A stretch of 64,000 bases of DNA, from assembly GCA_964036295.1 (NCBI GenBank), contig OZ038470.1, forward strand, positions 2,469,501-2,533,500. Direction: 5' to 3'. This DNA is from Plumapathes pennacea (lineage: Eukaryota; Cnidaria; Anthozoa; Antipatharia; Myriopathidae). The notes below the pieces were generated by a model. The model saw nothing but the letters and a program-made list of their open reading frames with translations. It had not been told where the DNA came from and did no database searches. Position numbers and translations under genes: made by a program. Below, piece after piece: positions 20,194 through 32,800 of this stretch (the stretch's first letter is position 1; each line of letters opens with the position of its first letter).

Positions 20194-20401
20194 AGCCTGG
20201 TCCTCACTAGCGCATAAGCATAAGCATAAGCACAAGCATAAGCATAAGAATAAGAGAGCGACAGTGGCGACATAAGCATAAGCATAAGGAACGGACGTGT
20301 TTGATCCTTATGCTTATGCTTATGTCGCCACTGTCGCTCTCTTATTCTTATGCTTGTGCTTATGCTTATGCTTATGCTTATGCGCTAGTGAGGACAAGGC
20401 T
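20194..20401. mobile_element. 208-bp perfect fold-back MITE built from GCATAA hexamers
   Basis: Two arms of about 95 bp are almost exact inverted copies: AGCCTGGTCCTCACTAGCGC at the left and AGCCTTGTCCTCACTAGCGC as reverse complement at the right. A 14-bp loop lies near the centre (about 20290-20303). TAA stands on both sides (20191-20193 and 20402-20404), which fits a PIF/Harbinger-type 3-bp target duplication. Most of each arm is a run of GCATAA/GCACAA/GAATAA units plus the block GAGAGCGACAGTGGCGAC. Confidence 0.8.
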
Positions 20402-20865
20402 TAACTGACGGGAGCCATTCAAAATAGCAGGTTTTTAAAAGATTTGTGCGAGCTTGTATAAATTGTCTTTCTGATAACTTTTTTCTTTCTTTCTGTTGAG
20501 TTGGCGCACTGATTGCTTCTGTTGATCAACAATGTCGTGACCTTACTAACCACAAGGCTAAACATGTTTTGGTGTTTTTATTTTTTGACAAAACTGTTTC
20601 CTGTGCAGCCGACGGCAAGCGTAAACCTTTTAATATCAGCTGAACTGTCTTTCACAGATCGCCCTCTTTGGCTCCTTGCAGACCATCCCACGATGTGATT
20701 GGTCCGTAAAAAATAATAGCTGTTTACTATTCAAGAATATTAAATACCGAGTCCGGCCCAGTTTTTGGGCGTCTTCTGTGGCTTTTTCTGTGAATGACTT
20801 TCCACGGTCTGCAAACATCTCGATATTCGTGAGGATATCGTGCTGTAGACCAGAAATTTGAAATC

Positions 20866-23800
20866 ATGGCAGTCGAAGTGAAGCATCCAATAGACAGTGC
20901 TGGTGCAGATTTACTCGAAGTTAGTCGGCATCGCATCGAACCGTTGTCGACAAGAATGGAAGAGCGAGACGCCGATGTTGTGAAGGTAAGATTTTCCAGT
21001 GCTTTTCCAGAGTAGTGAGCGATTACAAGTTGCGGGAATTTTTTCCAGCTTCGACAGGAAATGTTCTGGAATTATTTTAGCTTGTCTATTATAAGCGATG
21101 GTCACTGCATTCGCTTTTATTTGCTTTGAAGCTATGACAAATGGTGCGTGACGAATTGAAAAGGCTTGGTTATACGCTTGGTCGTTCAGACGTTTGATCA
21201 ATTTTCCGTTTGAATTCTTGTGAATATTGGGTAAGCTCGCCGTAGATGGAAACTTCGATTGGCTCAAAGTTCTGTTATATAACTTAAACGGACATCAGAT
21301 CATACAAAAGATCATGAGATTTATCCGGGCGTTCATCACCGCGACTTCCACATGGCGAGACTCTATGACCTTCGTCTGGACGCAAAAATGAGTCGATCTG
21401 CTTAATTTTTTTCCGGCGCTTTACGGCACAGGATCTACTCAATAACGAGAACTGGAAACAGCTGTGTAGAACTTTGTGTCCATCCTTTGTGCTGTTGAAG
21501 CGCGCGCCGCGACGATCATGTCTATTATGTTTGATTTCTTGATCAGAAAAACCCGTGAAGCTTGGGAAATCGAATTCGCGACTCCGATGGAATTTCAACA
21601 CAGCTGCTGTTGTGTCGAACACCTTTTGAACAGTGATCAAGCTTTACTCGGCGCGTGATTAAATTCACGAATCGAGAACAAATGTTTGACTGAAGCTCGT
21701 GGATTAGTCATTGTAGTATTTGCTGATGTTGATGCAGACGCTTGGACGTTCGCTTGTGCATGTTCACTGACCGTATCGCTGATGTAAATATTTTTTCTGA
21801 CATCTGAATTTCGTTCATCCGTAGGATGCCAATATTCAAGATAGTAATTGATTGGGGAAAGCGTCCCTTAGCACATTCATTGTTCCCAGAAAGTTGCCAG
21901 TGTTGATTTTGCGCGCGTGCACTGCAGTGGGTTGGTTTCCTGTCGTGCAAAACCGAAATAGTTTCAAATGGCACCAGTTTTCAAGCAACATCTTCTATCG
22001 TTGCGGTGAATTATACAGTTGGAACTGTTTTGTTCCTTGATGCGATAAGGAGTCGATAGCGAAAATAAACAAACTAAAACGCCAAACCTATTCTTTTCTG
22101 TCTTTTCTGCGATGTGTTGACTTTGAATTTTTTTAGACCAATGGCCTCTTAAATATGAAACTCCAAATCCTTTTGATTGTAAGATTGTAAGGACACATAT
22201 ACTCTTGGCAGAGCAAGCCAATGTTCTTTTTCTTGTTGTCTGCATTGCTCACCTCCAAAGGAAATATATTTTTCATTTTATATTTGTATACTTTTTCAAA
22301 GCTGGTAGCTCATGTTTCGTATTTGCACTGTGCATATTGGAATAGGGAGTTGGAAAAATACCATATTTAAACAGAAAGAAAGAAAAATTGCAAATAATTT
22401 TGCAGCACAAATAATGACTTTATGGTTTGAATGAACTCGGATATGCTGAATCATTTCCGAGTATACATTTTGCTGAATTTCCAGATGTATTTATCTCCTG
22501 GAGCAAAAAGAGCAACAACAACAACAACAACAAACAGATACAACAACAACAACAAAAAAAGAAAAGGTTTTAGAGTATTCAGAACTTTTTATCTGGATGT
22601 AAATATTAAAAGTCCTGAGTTGCTCTAAAATAGAGGAATTTTTCCCCCATTTTTATAGTGTTGAATATTTATTAGATATATTTAGTCATGACTGAAAAAG
22701 ATTTTCGAAAGTTATCATAACTTTCAGTTTTTTGTTTCCTTATATCCTCATTTTAAGTTTGTTTGGATGCGCCCTGTTATTTCTAGCTGATCTAGAATTA
22801 TCACTGGCAGCATGCTACAAATTTGCAGTCTTCAAATCAAAGTTCTAAAAGGCGCTGCGATTGGATAGTTGTGTTGTAACGCTGTCTCTTATTGGCTGTT
22901 TGCCACGAAGGAGTGGAGTAGCCCTGAGGTGGAACGCGTGTATCTGCACAACTTCATGTTTGAGACTCGTAAAAGCCTTGAGAACCAAAGGCTTGTTAGT
23001 TTATTGCATTGAAGAGGAAGAGGAGCAGTGTTTATCGAAATCTGTTGGTGTCTGAAAGCTGCTTCCCAGGGTACGTGATTAGGTTCCCAAAACAGTATCA
23101 GACGACGCCATATTGTCATATACTTGTGAGCAACGGTTATGGTCCATTATAGTGACTTTCGCTACTATGAGCATTATCAGGAATGTCTGATACTTTAGTA
23201 GGAATGCAAACTTTAGCATTCTTGTTTGGTTTTCGCTTTCGACTTGGGTGATCGCGAGCATGTATGCATGTAAATATTCGAGAAAGGTCCAGACGCGAAG
23301 ATCAAATTTTTATCCAGCATAATTTTCCTTTGTTATTCCGAACAACGACTTTTCCATTAGAAGTGTAGTAATCTGTATCCTAACCGAGCTCCTGTACTTT
23401 CTAGGCATTTATACAGTCCATGGGAACAATGGGTGAAGTTACTACAGATGGATACAATTCGACAGCAGAAGCCTGGATGGAAGAGAGTCAGAGCTCGGCC
23501 AGACTATTTGAAAGATCGAGGATCAAAGTTTTAGCAGGTTTGTGGCTCAGATGACTCGGTGGTATCGAATACACAGCGAAACTTTATAAACAGATGCATT
23601 TTCTGTAGAGAAATTTAAGACCTCCAAAGGCGTTAATGGCTCAAGTTTCGCACCGTAATATGTGTGACTTGGAGTGATTAGGGTATTTTTCTTTTAGACG
23701 AAAAGGAATGATGCTTGGGCAAAAACGAGAAAAGGATCGAAGCTGTATACTTGTCATTGATCTTGCTCTCCAAATACTTATGTAGTTTTGCTCCATGTTG

Positions 23801-26800
23801 TCTTTGGAAGGCGTGATTTTATAATCGGAAGGCGAACTGGGCGGGGCGTGCTTTGCGTGATGAGCCTTTCAGTGTTTCTGCTCTTGCTTTGCTTGTACCG
23901 ACCATTTTATAATCCCCTAATGTTGATAACAATCTACAAGTTCTCCTGCAAACCGCTGGGAGCTAGCATTTCCTGTTTAGTTGTTGATGTTCCTTCTTGA
24001 TGACATCTTTCGCGAACGCCGCAGTTACTTTCTCGCATTTATTATGGAGATGTTAATGACCATTACTCACTTTGAATGGAATTAATTTTTTCATCATTTA
24101 GTCGAGGGAGAAGGTGTACCACTTTGAAATATACTGTACACGTGGGAATGTTTGTCGGTCATTCGTCGACGTTTGTATTTAAATTTTGATCGCAAAAAGG
24201 ATCAAATTCTGAAGTAATTATATACTCTACATGAACACGAAATTATATTCGTTCTGCTGCATATACATGTACATGTAGGACTTCTTTGAGCCATACACTG
24301 CCATCTCTATATCTGTACCTCTTTTACAACCGTTAGTTTTTGGTTGGCGTTAAACTGTAAAGAACTGGTACAAGGTGACCACCACAACTATAATTATCTT
24401 TACACACATGCAGAGAGATTGCGTGCACAGCTGGGGTCTAAGCGTTCCATGAAACTCGATCTTATTTTGACAACTTGTTGATTGTTGTTTTGCTCAGAAA
24501 ACAGCATCAGCACTGTAACGTAAATTTACAGAAATTCACACATTTTATACCAGCTTTTAATAGTCAGCCAAGGCATAAGGCCACAGTGACTCACAGTTTC
24601 CATGCATGCGTAGTACACTGATTTTTGTTGTTTCGAAGGGTAACAGTCCAACAAAAAGAATGAATGAAATTTGCCCAAAAATTGCAAGTTTAGGCCCATG
24701 TGGAGCTTTATGAGCTGATTCTCAGCTTGACATTCAATCAATACTGTGGGACCCACTGTAGCAAGGGGACACAAAGTTTGCAGGCCAGCAAGGCCTGTTG
24801 GGAATGCATTTTCCAACAGCAGTGGAGCAACTCTTATTTAAACTTTAAATTTTTTTGAATGTTTTCAGGTTTTCATGAGCGAACACATTTTTATACAAGA
24901 ATTCTTATTTCACAGTAAAAACAGGCTTGGCACAAGCACAATAGGATCAAAATGTTTCCTTTTCCTTGTTATTGCACTTACATTTTACACCTTTCTCTTG
25001 ATATGTATCTCATGTGCTTGTGTTTACATCATTAATAAAAATCAGACTTTACTGCTCTGTGATTTTGACTGTATTTGTGTTATTCCATGTTCCTACAGAC
25101 GAAAGAGAACGAGTCCAGAAGAAGACTTTCACAAAATGGGTAAACTCCCACCTTCAGCGAGTTGGTGCACGAGTCAATGACCTCTATCATGACCTGATTG
25201 ATGGCAAGAAATTGATTCTTCTTCTAGAAATCCTGTCAGGTGAAAAACTGGTAAGTCAGTTCAGAATTTATAATATTTTGAATGGCTACAAAATGGCAAA
25301 TGGTATGTGAAGAGCTGTGTGAAAGACAGTCTCTGCACAGTACTTTTCTTGGCAAGTCCTGGTTCATAATACAGATTCTCCCAACATTTTGAGAGGAAAA
25401 TGTATGAGTGATGTAGTGAGAATAATATTATTGACAGAGTTCAATCAATGGTCATCTGAGCAAGCTATCAAAAGCAAAGTTCTCCCACCTGTATGATATG
25501 TCTATGCTGAAATATGGAAAGAGAAAATCAAAGTTGATTACTACCTTTAGCTTGAGATTTTCAAGTGTTGTATAACACAATGAAAGTTAATTTGACAGCT
25601 AGCCTTATAAGCAAGTTGTAGCCATGGCAGGTTGTCAGAAAAGTCTCGAGTTGAAAGTCTGGTGGCCCCAGGCTAGCAGACAGCTTTTGTTGCACCTTAT
25701 GCTTGTAGTACCCATTCATAATTAACAGCTGCTAAAATGAATTGATGCTAGGAAAGTTTCCAATCTGAAGATCACTTTTTCTGAACAAAAAATCTTCCAT
25801 TTTTTAGCCCAAACCATCAAAGGGCAGGATGCGTATTCACATGTTGGAAAATGTGGAGAAGGCATTGGTTTTCCTCAAGCAACAGAGGGTAAGATTGCTA
25901 ATTTATGACCATTGTCCTCTCCTACTCCCAGCTTGGTCGGTGCTCTACTTGATGCCCTGGATCAGGCAATTGCTGGCCAATGTGGTGTTTCTCAGCCAGT
26001 TAAATTCTGTTGGCATATTGACGTCCCTGTACTTCTCTCTTTGAAACTCACAATCATGCAAGTTTGGATGCCACTGTTGACTGATTGAGTTTAATTTGTT
26101 GTTCTAAGGTTCACTTGGAGAACGTTGGTGCGGCAGATATCGTAGATGGAAATTCTAAAATCACTCTTGGTTTGATCTGGACAATCATCTTAAGATTCCA
26201 GGTGATGGACTTAATCTGCAATATTTAATTCCTACAATACAAGTAGAATGAGTTCATGTGATAGGAAATGGATTCTGATTTAGTGTAAAACCTATGAATA
26301 TTGATAAACTTATTATAGTTGAAGTGGAGAATGCTACACAGGTAACAGTATGATTGTGCCCCTCTAACAATGATCATAATAACTTGGCAGCCTGAGAATA
26401 ATGATGTACATCAAAAAATAAAAATAAAAATTGTAATATCTAGTCATGACACTCAGTGACATAATATCAGAGAGTAATGTTAAGAATTATGAAACTGGGC
26501 CTGAATCATAGTGACTCCTGATGCTACTTTTGTTTTCAGATCTCAGATATTACCATTGAGGGAGAGACTCGAGAAAAACGCTCAGCTAAAGATGCATTAC
26601 TTCTGTGGTGCCAGTCCAAGACTGTCGGGTAAGTTAACTCTTTCTCTCCCAAATTCAAAATGCAGATTCTCCCAACCTTCTAAGAGGAAAATTTATGAGT
26701 GATGTAGTGAGAATTGATAGTTAATCATCTTTCATCTAAGCAAGGTATCAAAAATCAAATTCTCCTTACTGTATGATGTATCTGTGGTGAGAAACTGAAG

Positions 26801-29800
26801 GAGAAAATTGAAGTCGATCACTCCAGGTTGATTAACCATATACATGATTATCAAAGATGTCAGAGAAGTTTTACCAAACATTTTTGCCCTGGCATGTTTC
26901 ACTTTTATTATTAACAATAATTTACTATATTTGCACAGCTACCGCAATGTTACAGTATCAAATTTCACCACAAGTTGGAAAGATGGCCTGGCCTTCTGTG
27001 CCCTGATTCATAGACACAGGTAAGAGATACATTTTTTACAGCTCCAGTGAGTATGCAGGTCAGGTGCATCTAAAAGTTTATTACCCTGTACCTTGAATGA
27101 GACCCCTGGTTACACTGAAATTTACAGCATACAAACTAAGTTTTTGCTATCTTATGGTAATTGAGAGCAAAACAACTTACAGGAATTGCATGGCCCCTGT
27201 TTTCTTGTGCTTTATTTTTTCTTTTCTCTTTAGGCCTGACATTGTGGATTTTGAAAAACTCACTAAAGCAGAGCCAGAGAAGAATCTGAATCTCGCATTT
27301 GAAGTTGCAGAGACCCAACTTGAAATTCCCCAGCTCTTGGAAGCTGAAGGTGAGTCCAAATGCAAAGCCAAAACAAATCACATGATTACTTTCAATAGTC
27401 TAAAAACTGCTCTATGTATTGTTTTTGATAGCATGCCCAGAAAAAGAGATTTTTCCAACTTGCCTCTTCAATATTGTAACACTAGGTTTAACTTGCTTTA
27501 TTTATGTCTAAAATTCATATTCAATTTCTCTGCCAGATGTGAATGTGGACTTTCCAGATGAGAAGTCAGTGATGACATATGTGGCTGCATACTATCACCA
27601 TTTCGCCAAGATGAAGACAGTTGAAGTGAGCGGCAGTAGGATTGGCAAAGTGATTGAGCGAATCAAAGAGAATGAGGAACTCACCAATGAATATGAAATC
27701 TCTGCCAAGGATTTGCTGAGTTGGATTGAGATCACTATTACAAAACTGTCAGAGAGGACCTATGCCAATACTCTTGTTGGTGTTCAACAGCAGATGCTGG
27801 AATTCAACATGTACAGAAACCAGGAGAAGCCTCCAAGGTAACCCAAGCTCAAATTACAGATTCTCCTAACCATTATGCAGCCTCTCAAGTTCAATGATTC
27901 CATCAATTTTCATCAGTTGCCAATTGACTGATAACCAAGTGTCATTATGATAAAGACCACTGAAGTTGATCACACTTGTGAGGTGAAGAGTTCATAGATG
28001 TGCTGTTTTTTTGTTGACAGGTTTGTAGAGAAAGGAAACTTGGAGGTACAGCTGTTTATCCTGACCAGCAAGCTCAGAGCCAATCACCAGAAACCCTATG
28101 TACCCCCTGACGGCACAACAATGAACGACATCAACAAGGTGGGAGAACAGCCACCAGAATTCTTTCTTCTATTGTATAAGGAGCAGTTTCAACTATCTTC
28201 ACTATAGTTATAACATAACCAATTCCAGGTTGCAAAATCTTTACATTCATGTACTGTGTGAGCTACTGGATCTGATCAACCTTGTGTATACAATATTTGG
28301 ACCCCAACTTTGTTCCTACAGTATTGATGCAAGTTATTTTTCAGGCTTGGGACAGACTGGAAAAGGCTGAGCATGAGAGAGAACTGGCACTGAGAGAGGA
28401 GCTTATTAGGTAAACAAAGTTGCTTGTAGTGTACACTTGCTTTATGGTCAAGCACATATATCAGTTTTTTGTTTATTTGATGCCTTTTGTTGCTGTCTAT
28501 TAGATTTCCATGCCAGTGCATGTTGCAAAAATCAATCTGTAATCAAAGTTGTTCTCATTGTAAATTGTTCTTTTTGCTCCTTTTTAGGCAAGAGAGACTG
28601 GAGATGTTAGCAGCTAAATTTGATCGTAAGGTATGTATACTAGTCTGTTGTTTACTGGAACCTCAGGGACCTCAGGGCAAAAGGAATATTTTTGATGGTC
28701 ATGTTTATCCACAATTGGGTGCAAAATGGTTCACACATTTATCCTAAGCTTTCAATCAAATTGTATTATATTATATTTTATTATATAACCAACTAAAAGC
28801 TCTGGTCTTTTACCTGAAAAATATGTCTCACTTTTTTTTTGTTTTGTAGGCTGCCATGCGTGAGACCTGGCTGAGTGAGAATCAGCGCTTAGTTTCACAA
28901 GACAATTTTGGCAATGACTTGGCTGCTGTTGAAGCTGCAACGAAGAAGCATGAAGCCATTGAGACTGACATCATGGTAAGACAATCTATCAACTTAGATA
29001 AGTTATACCACTACTGTTGTCTCTGGAGTTCTGAGGGCCATGGATTTGGAGCTGTTCATAGTTTTTCTTGTTTGAGGAAGAAGCTAATGCAACTGTGTTC
29101 TATAGGCATACGAGGAGCGCATCAATGCCATTGCAGCTGTGGCTGATGAGCTGGAGAGTGAGAACTACCATGATGCTCCAAGGATCCAGGAAAAGTGAGG
29201 CTTTGTTGTTTGAGGAGGTTATAGGGGTGGTGTATTTGTTTTAGTTTGTTCTGTTGTGCAGGGAGGTCAGAACATTGTGTTGCATCCCTACAGCACATAA
29301 AGTACTATCATAATCCTTATAACTCCTGGTTATAATTCTCAGGAAAAATGTCATCTTAGAGATGTGGGCAACCCTACTAGAGCTACTGAAAAGTAGACGT
29401 TCACGGCTTGAGAAGTCGATGAAGTTGCAGAGAATTTTCCAAGAAATGATCAACACTATTGACTGGATGGATGAGGTCAAGGTACAGTGGGAAACTGTGG
29501 AATTATCAAAAATTGAATTCAATTAGAAAGACATGTAACATAACTAAGTATGTCTATTTCTTTATTTATCTTCCTTCAAACTGTAGCTTGTTTTGCTGTC
29601 AGAGGACTATGGTAAGCATTTGCTCGGTGTTGAGGACCTGCTTCAGAAACACAGTCTGGTGGAGGCAGACATCGCTGCTCAGGCAGACAGGGTGAATGCA
29701 GTGAATGAACAAGTTGAAGGCTTCCTGAATCTGGAGCCCCAGGAGGATGGTGAGTAGGAATACATGGCTAATTCTCATTATGTCACACACTGTAAATCCT

Positions 29801-32800
29801 CGAATAAGCACCCCCTCCCCTGGATAAATGCCCCCTTGAATAAGTGCCCCTCCTCTCAACCAAAATTTTGAAATAAGCACCACTTCTCTTCCCCCTCTGT
29901 TTTTTTTTCCAAGGTTATTTCTGAGACAGCAACAGTTGAGTACTGTATCACTCATCATTTTTTTCAATCATCGGTAATTCAAACTTTAGTTGCTCTTGAC
30001 TATATTATAATACAAGAGACCAGTTCCTTTTCTTCCAAGTTGCAATGTGCTCTTTATCGCATAAATAGCTGAGATGCAGGCTTTTGTATTCAAATTGTCT
30101 TCTATAGTGCCTGTCCCTTTGGTTGGGTTCCAACTATTAGCTACTACTACTTTACAGTAGCATAATATATACTATTTTCCTGTGTAAAAAAGGCTTCCAA
30201 CCAGATGAAAATCAGATCCGTGACCACCAAGCTGAACTTAGCAATGTCAACAACGACCTGCTCCAGCTTGCAGCAGCACGACGTGACAGGCTTGAAGAGT
30301 CACACAAGCTTCAGTCATTTTACCGTGACGCTGAAGAAGAGGAGATGTGGATTACAGAGAAGGAGTATTCTCTGCAGTCAACAGACTATGGCCATGACCT
30401 AAACAGCTGTATGATTCTTCTGAACAAACATGAGGTGTGATACATATTCTGCTCCTATTTGTGTTGGTTTTCTCTGTCTGTGTATTACCCTTTAACCCAA
30501 GTATCCAGAACAAAATTCTTCCAACCTTCCCTGAACAAAATGTATGAGTAGTGTTAGGAGAATTGAGTCTGATCAGCTTGAGGTGTACATGGACAGGCCA
30601 GGAGATCATCACCTGCCGTTATCTTCATGCTATGTGAAGTCCAGTATGAAGCAAAAGTTGATTGGATATTAGAGCCGTTTTCGGATGACTGTTGAAAACC
30701 AAAACCAAAGTAATCACACAGGCCAATCACAGAGACTGAGAGAAAACAGTTCAGCCAATTGGAAGCCAAAGTAATTCGCGTTTGGTCTTGCGTTTGGTTT
30801 TACTTTCCAATCAGCAGTGCGAGTACACACCATCACTTGCATGAGAAGTGTTTGGTTTTGGTTTTGGTCATGAGTGTGGAAAGGCTTCTGTTACTGTTAC
30901 TGCCACAGGTCAGGGAGAAGTCAGTAAAAGTATGTTTTAAAGTCAAGTCTTGGTCAGGGAAAATTGAAGTTTTGATTTTAGTTAGGGAATTTTGAAATAT
31001 GGCTTGTGGTCTGACATGGCTTCCATTGACATTTCAGGCTGTTGAGCGTGAAATGGCTGCCCGTAGCAACCACACCCAGGAGGTGATGAAGAGCGGTCAA
31101 GACCTGATCGACGCTGGTCATTATGCCTCGGACAACGTCCAGAGTAGAATGGTTACCATCGAGAACAAGTGGAAGAATCTGCATGACATTGGTGCTTATC
31201 GCAAGAAGAAGATCCAGGAGAACTTGCAGCTGCAGCAGTTTATTGCCGAGTACAATGACATTATGTCCTGGTTGAACATGATGGAGAGAGTGGTGGCTAA
31301 TGATGATCTTGGTTACGATGAAGCCAGCACTGATGCCTTGCTGAAGAAACATAAGGTGGGTGGAGATGAAATACAAAACCTGAGACAACTTTCATGTATT
31401 TGACTGTCATTTATTTTATGCCAAATGCTTAATATTCAAAAGGAGAAATTTGGCTTTACTGTTTTTGTTAGGAATTGTCTAACATCCATCAGCCATAATT
31501 TCCTTGGTGATAAACACTGATTCAAGTTCACATAATTTGTAAATTTGTAGCATATTGTTTAATGTTCCTTGTAACAAGGATTCAACTTATGTTGGCTCAC
31601 TAAAGCATGGTTTGTGTTTTGCAGATTGTCGAAGAAGACATCGAAAACTATGCCACTGTGATCAAAGCTCTCCACGACCAAGTTGACGAACTTGGAGATG
31701 AGGTATGTCTGCAGCCATGTTCCTGAATGTGGGAGCTTCCACCATTCTGTAAATTTTTATTCTCATTGCCAATTTATATTTGATTAAAATTCAATGAAAT
31801 GTAGATTTTCTGTTCAGTTGCTATTATTAACATCTGATTTTTTATTTTACCAGGACAAGACATCTCCTGAGGTTGTGGACAGATGCAGAACGTAAGTCGT
31901 GCAGTCATCACAGCTAATTTTCAGAGAAAGGCCCTACATTGTCTTAGTGCTGTTGAATGCTAAGATAAATAATTGATGCATGCCATTTATTTACAATTGC
32001 AACTTTTTTTTTACACAGTGTTGATGACCGCTATGAAGCACTGTTGCAGAGAGCTGCTGTTCGTCGTCAGAAGCTTCTGGATGCTCTCTCCCTTCACCAG
32101 CTCAACCGAGATGCCTACATTGTAGAAAGCTGGATCAATGAGAAGGTTAGTCAACATTTTTACTGTGGCAAAATTTTTTCACAGAATACGAAGACAGAAG
32201 GTTGACAAGTATCCCTATTTACTCTTATGGCATTTACATGGGAATGTTGGCTCTTCATATTGGACAACAAACTGTACCTTACTGTTATTGTTTGATCAGG
32301 AATTGAATGAACATTCTATTTGCAGGAGGACAGGTTGGACTCTGCGCTGACTGTTGACAAGAGCATGGATCTGGAAGAATGTCAACTCATTGAGCAGAGG
32401 TTTGATGGGTTCACCCAGGAGCTGAATGCCAATGAGAAGCGTGTGGAAGTTGTGAACGATCTGGGAAGTCAGCTGATTGAAAAAGGTCACATCAACTCTG
32501 ATGAGATCAGGGACACCACAGACAGGACCAACACAAGGTCAGCTGTAGCTCGTGTTATTGTTGTTGTTGTTGCTGCTGCTGCTGCTGCTGTTGCTGTTGT
32601 TGTTTCTGTTGTTGCTGTTGCCGTTGTTATTTCCTTTTCTTGTTATTCCTCTTGCTTTTGTCTTTGTTGTTGGGAAATAAGATTGATGTTGTGTTTTTCA
32701 GATGGGCCAATCTGCGTGCCGCCGCAGATAAGAAGAGAGCTGATCTTGATAAAGCTTTGCGCCTGCAGCAGTACTATGCAGATGTAACCGAGACCAGAGT

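Larger units (their letters stand above)
18384..20865. other. Spacer between FKRP and beta-spectrin
   Basis: The FKRP poly(A) signal is at 18480-18485. A diverged TTAA-type MITE lies at about 18785-18968. A 65-codon frame at 19173-19370 shows no known domain. A 208-bp fold-back element lies at 20194-20401. The stretch 20402-20865 should hold the spectrin promoter and 5' UTR. Confidence 0.45.

Noticed and set aside
20230..20270. Match of AAGAGAGCGACAGTGG to the PP2D1-like coding sequence (AAGAAAGAGCGACAGTGG)
   Set aside because: Only about 15 bp and present in both arms of the hairpin. Taken as coincidence, unlike the 120-bp shard at 7346.
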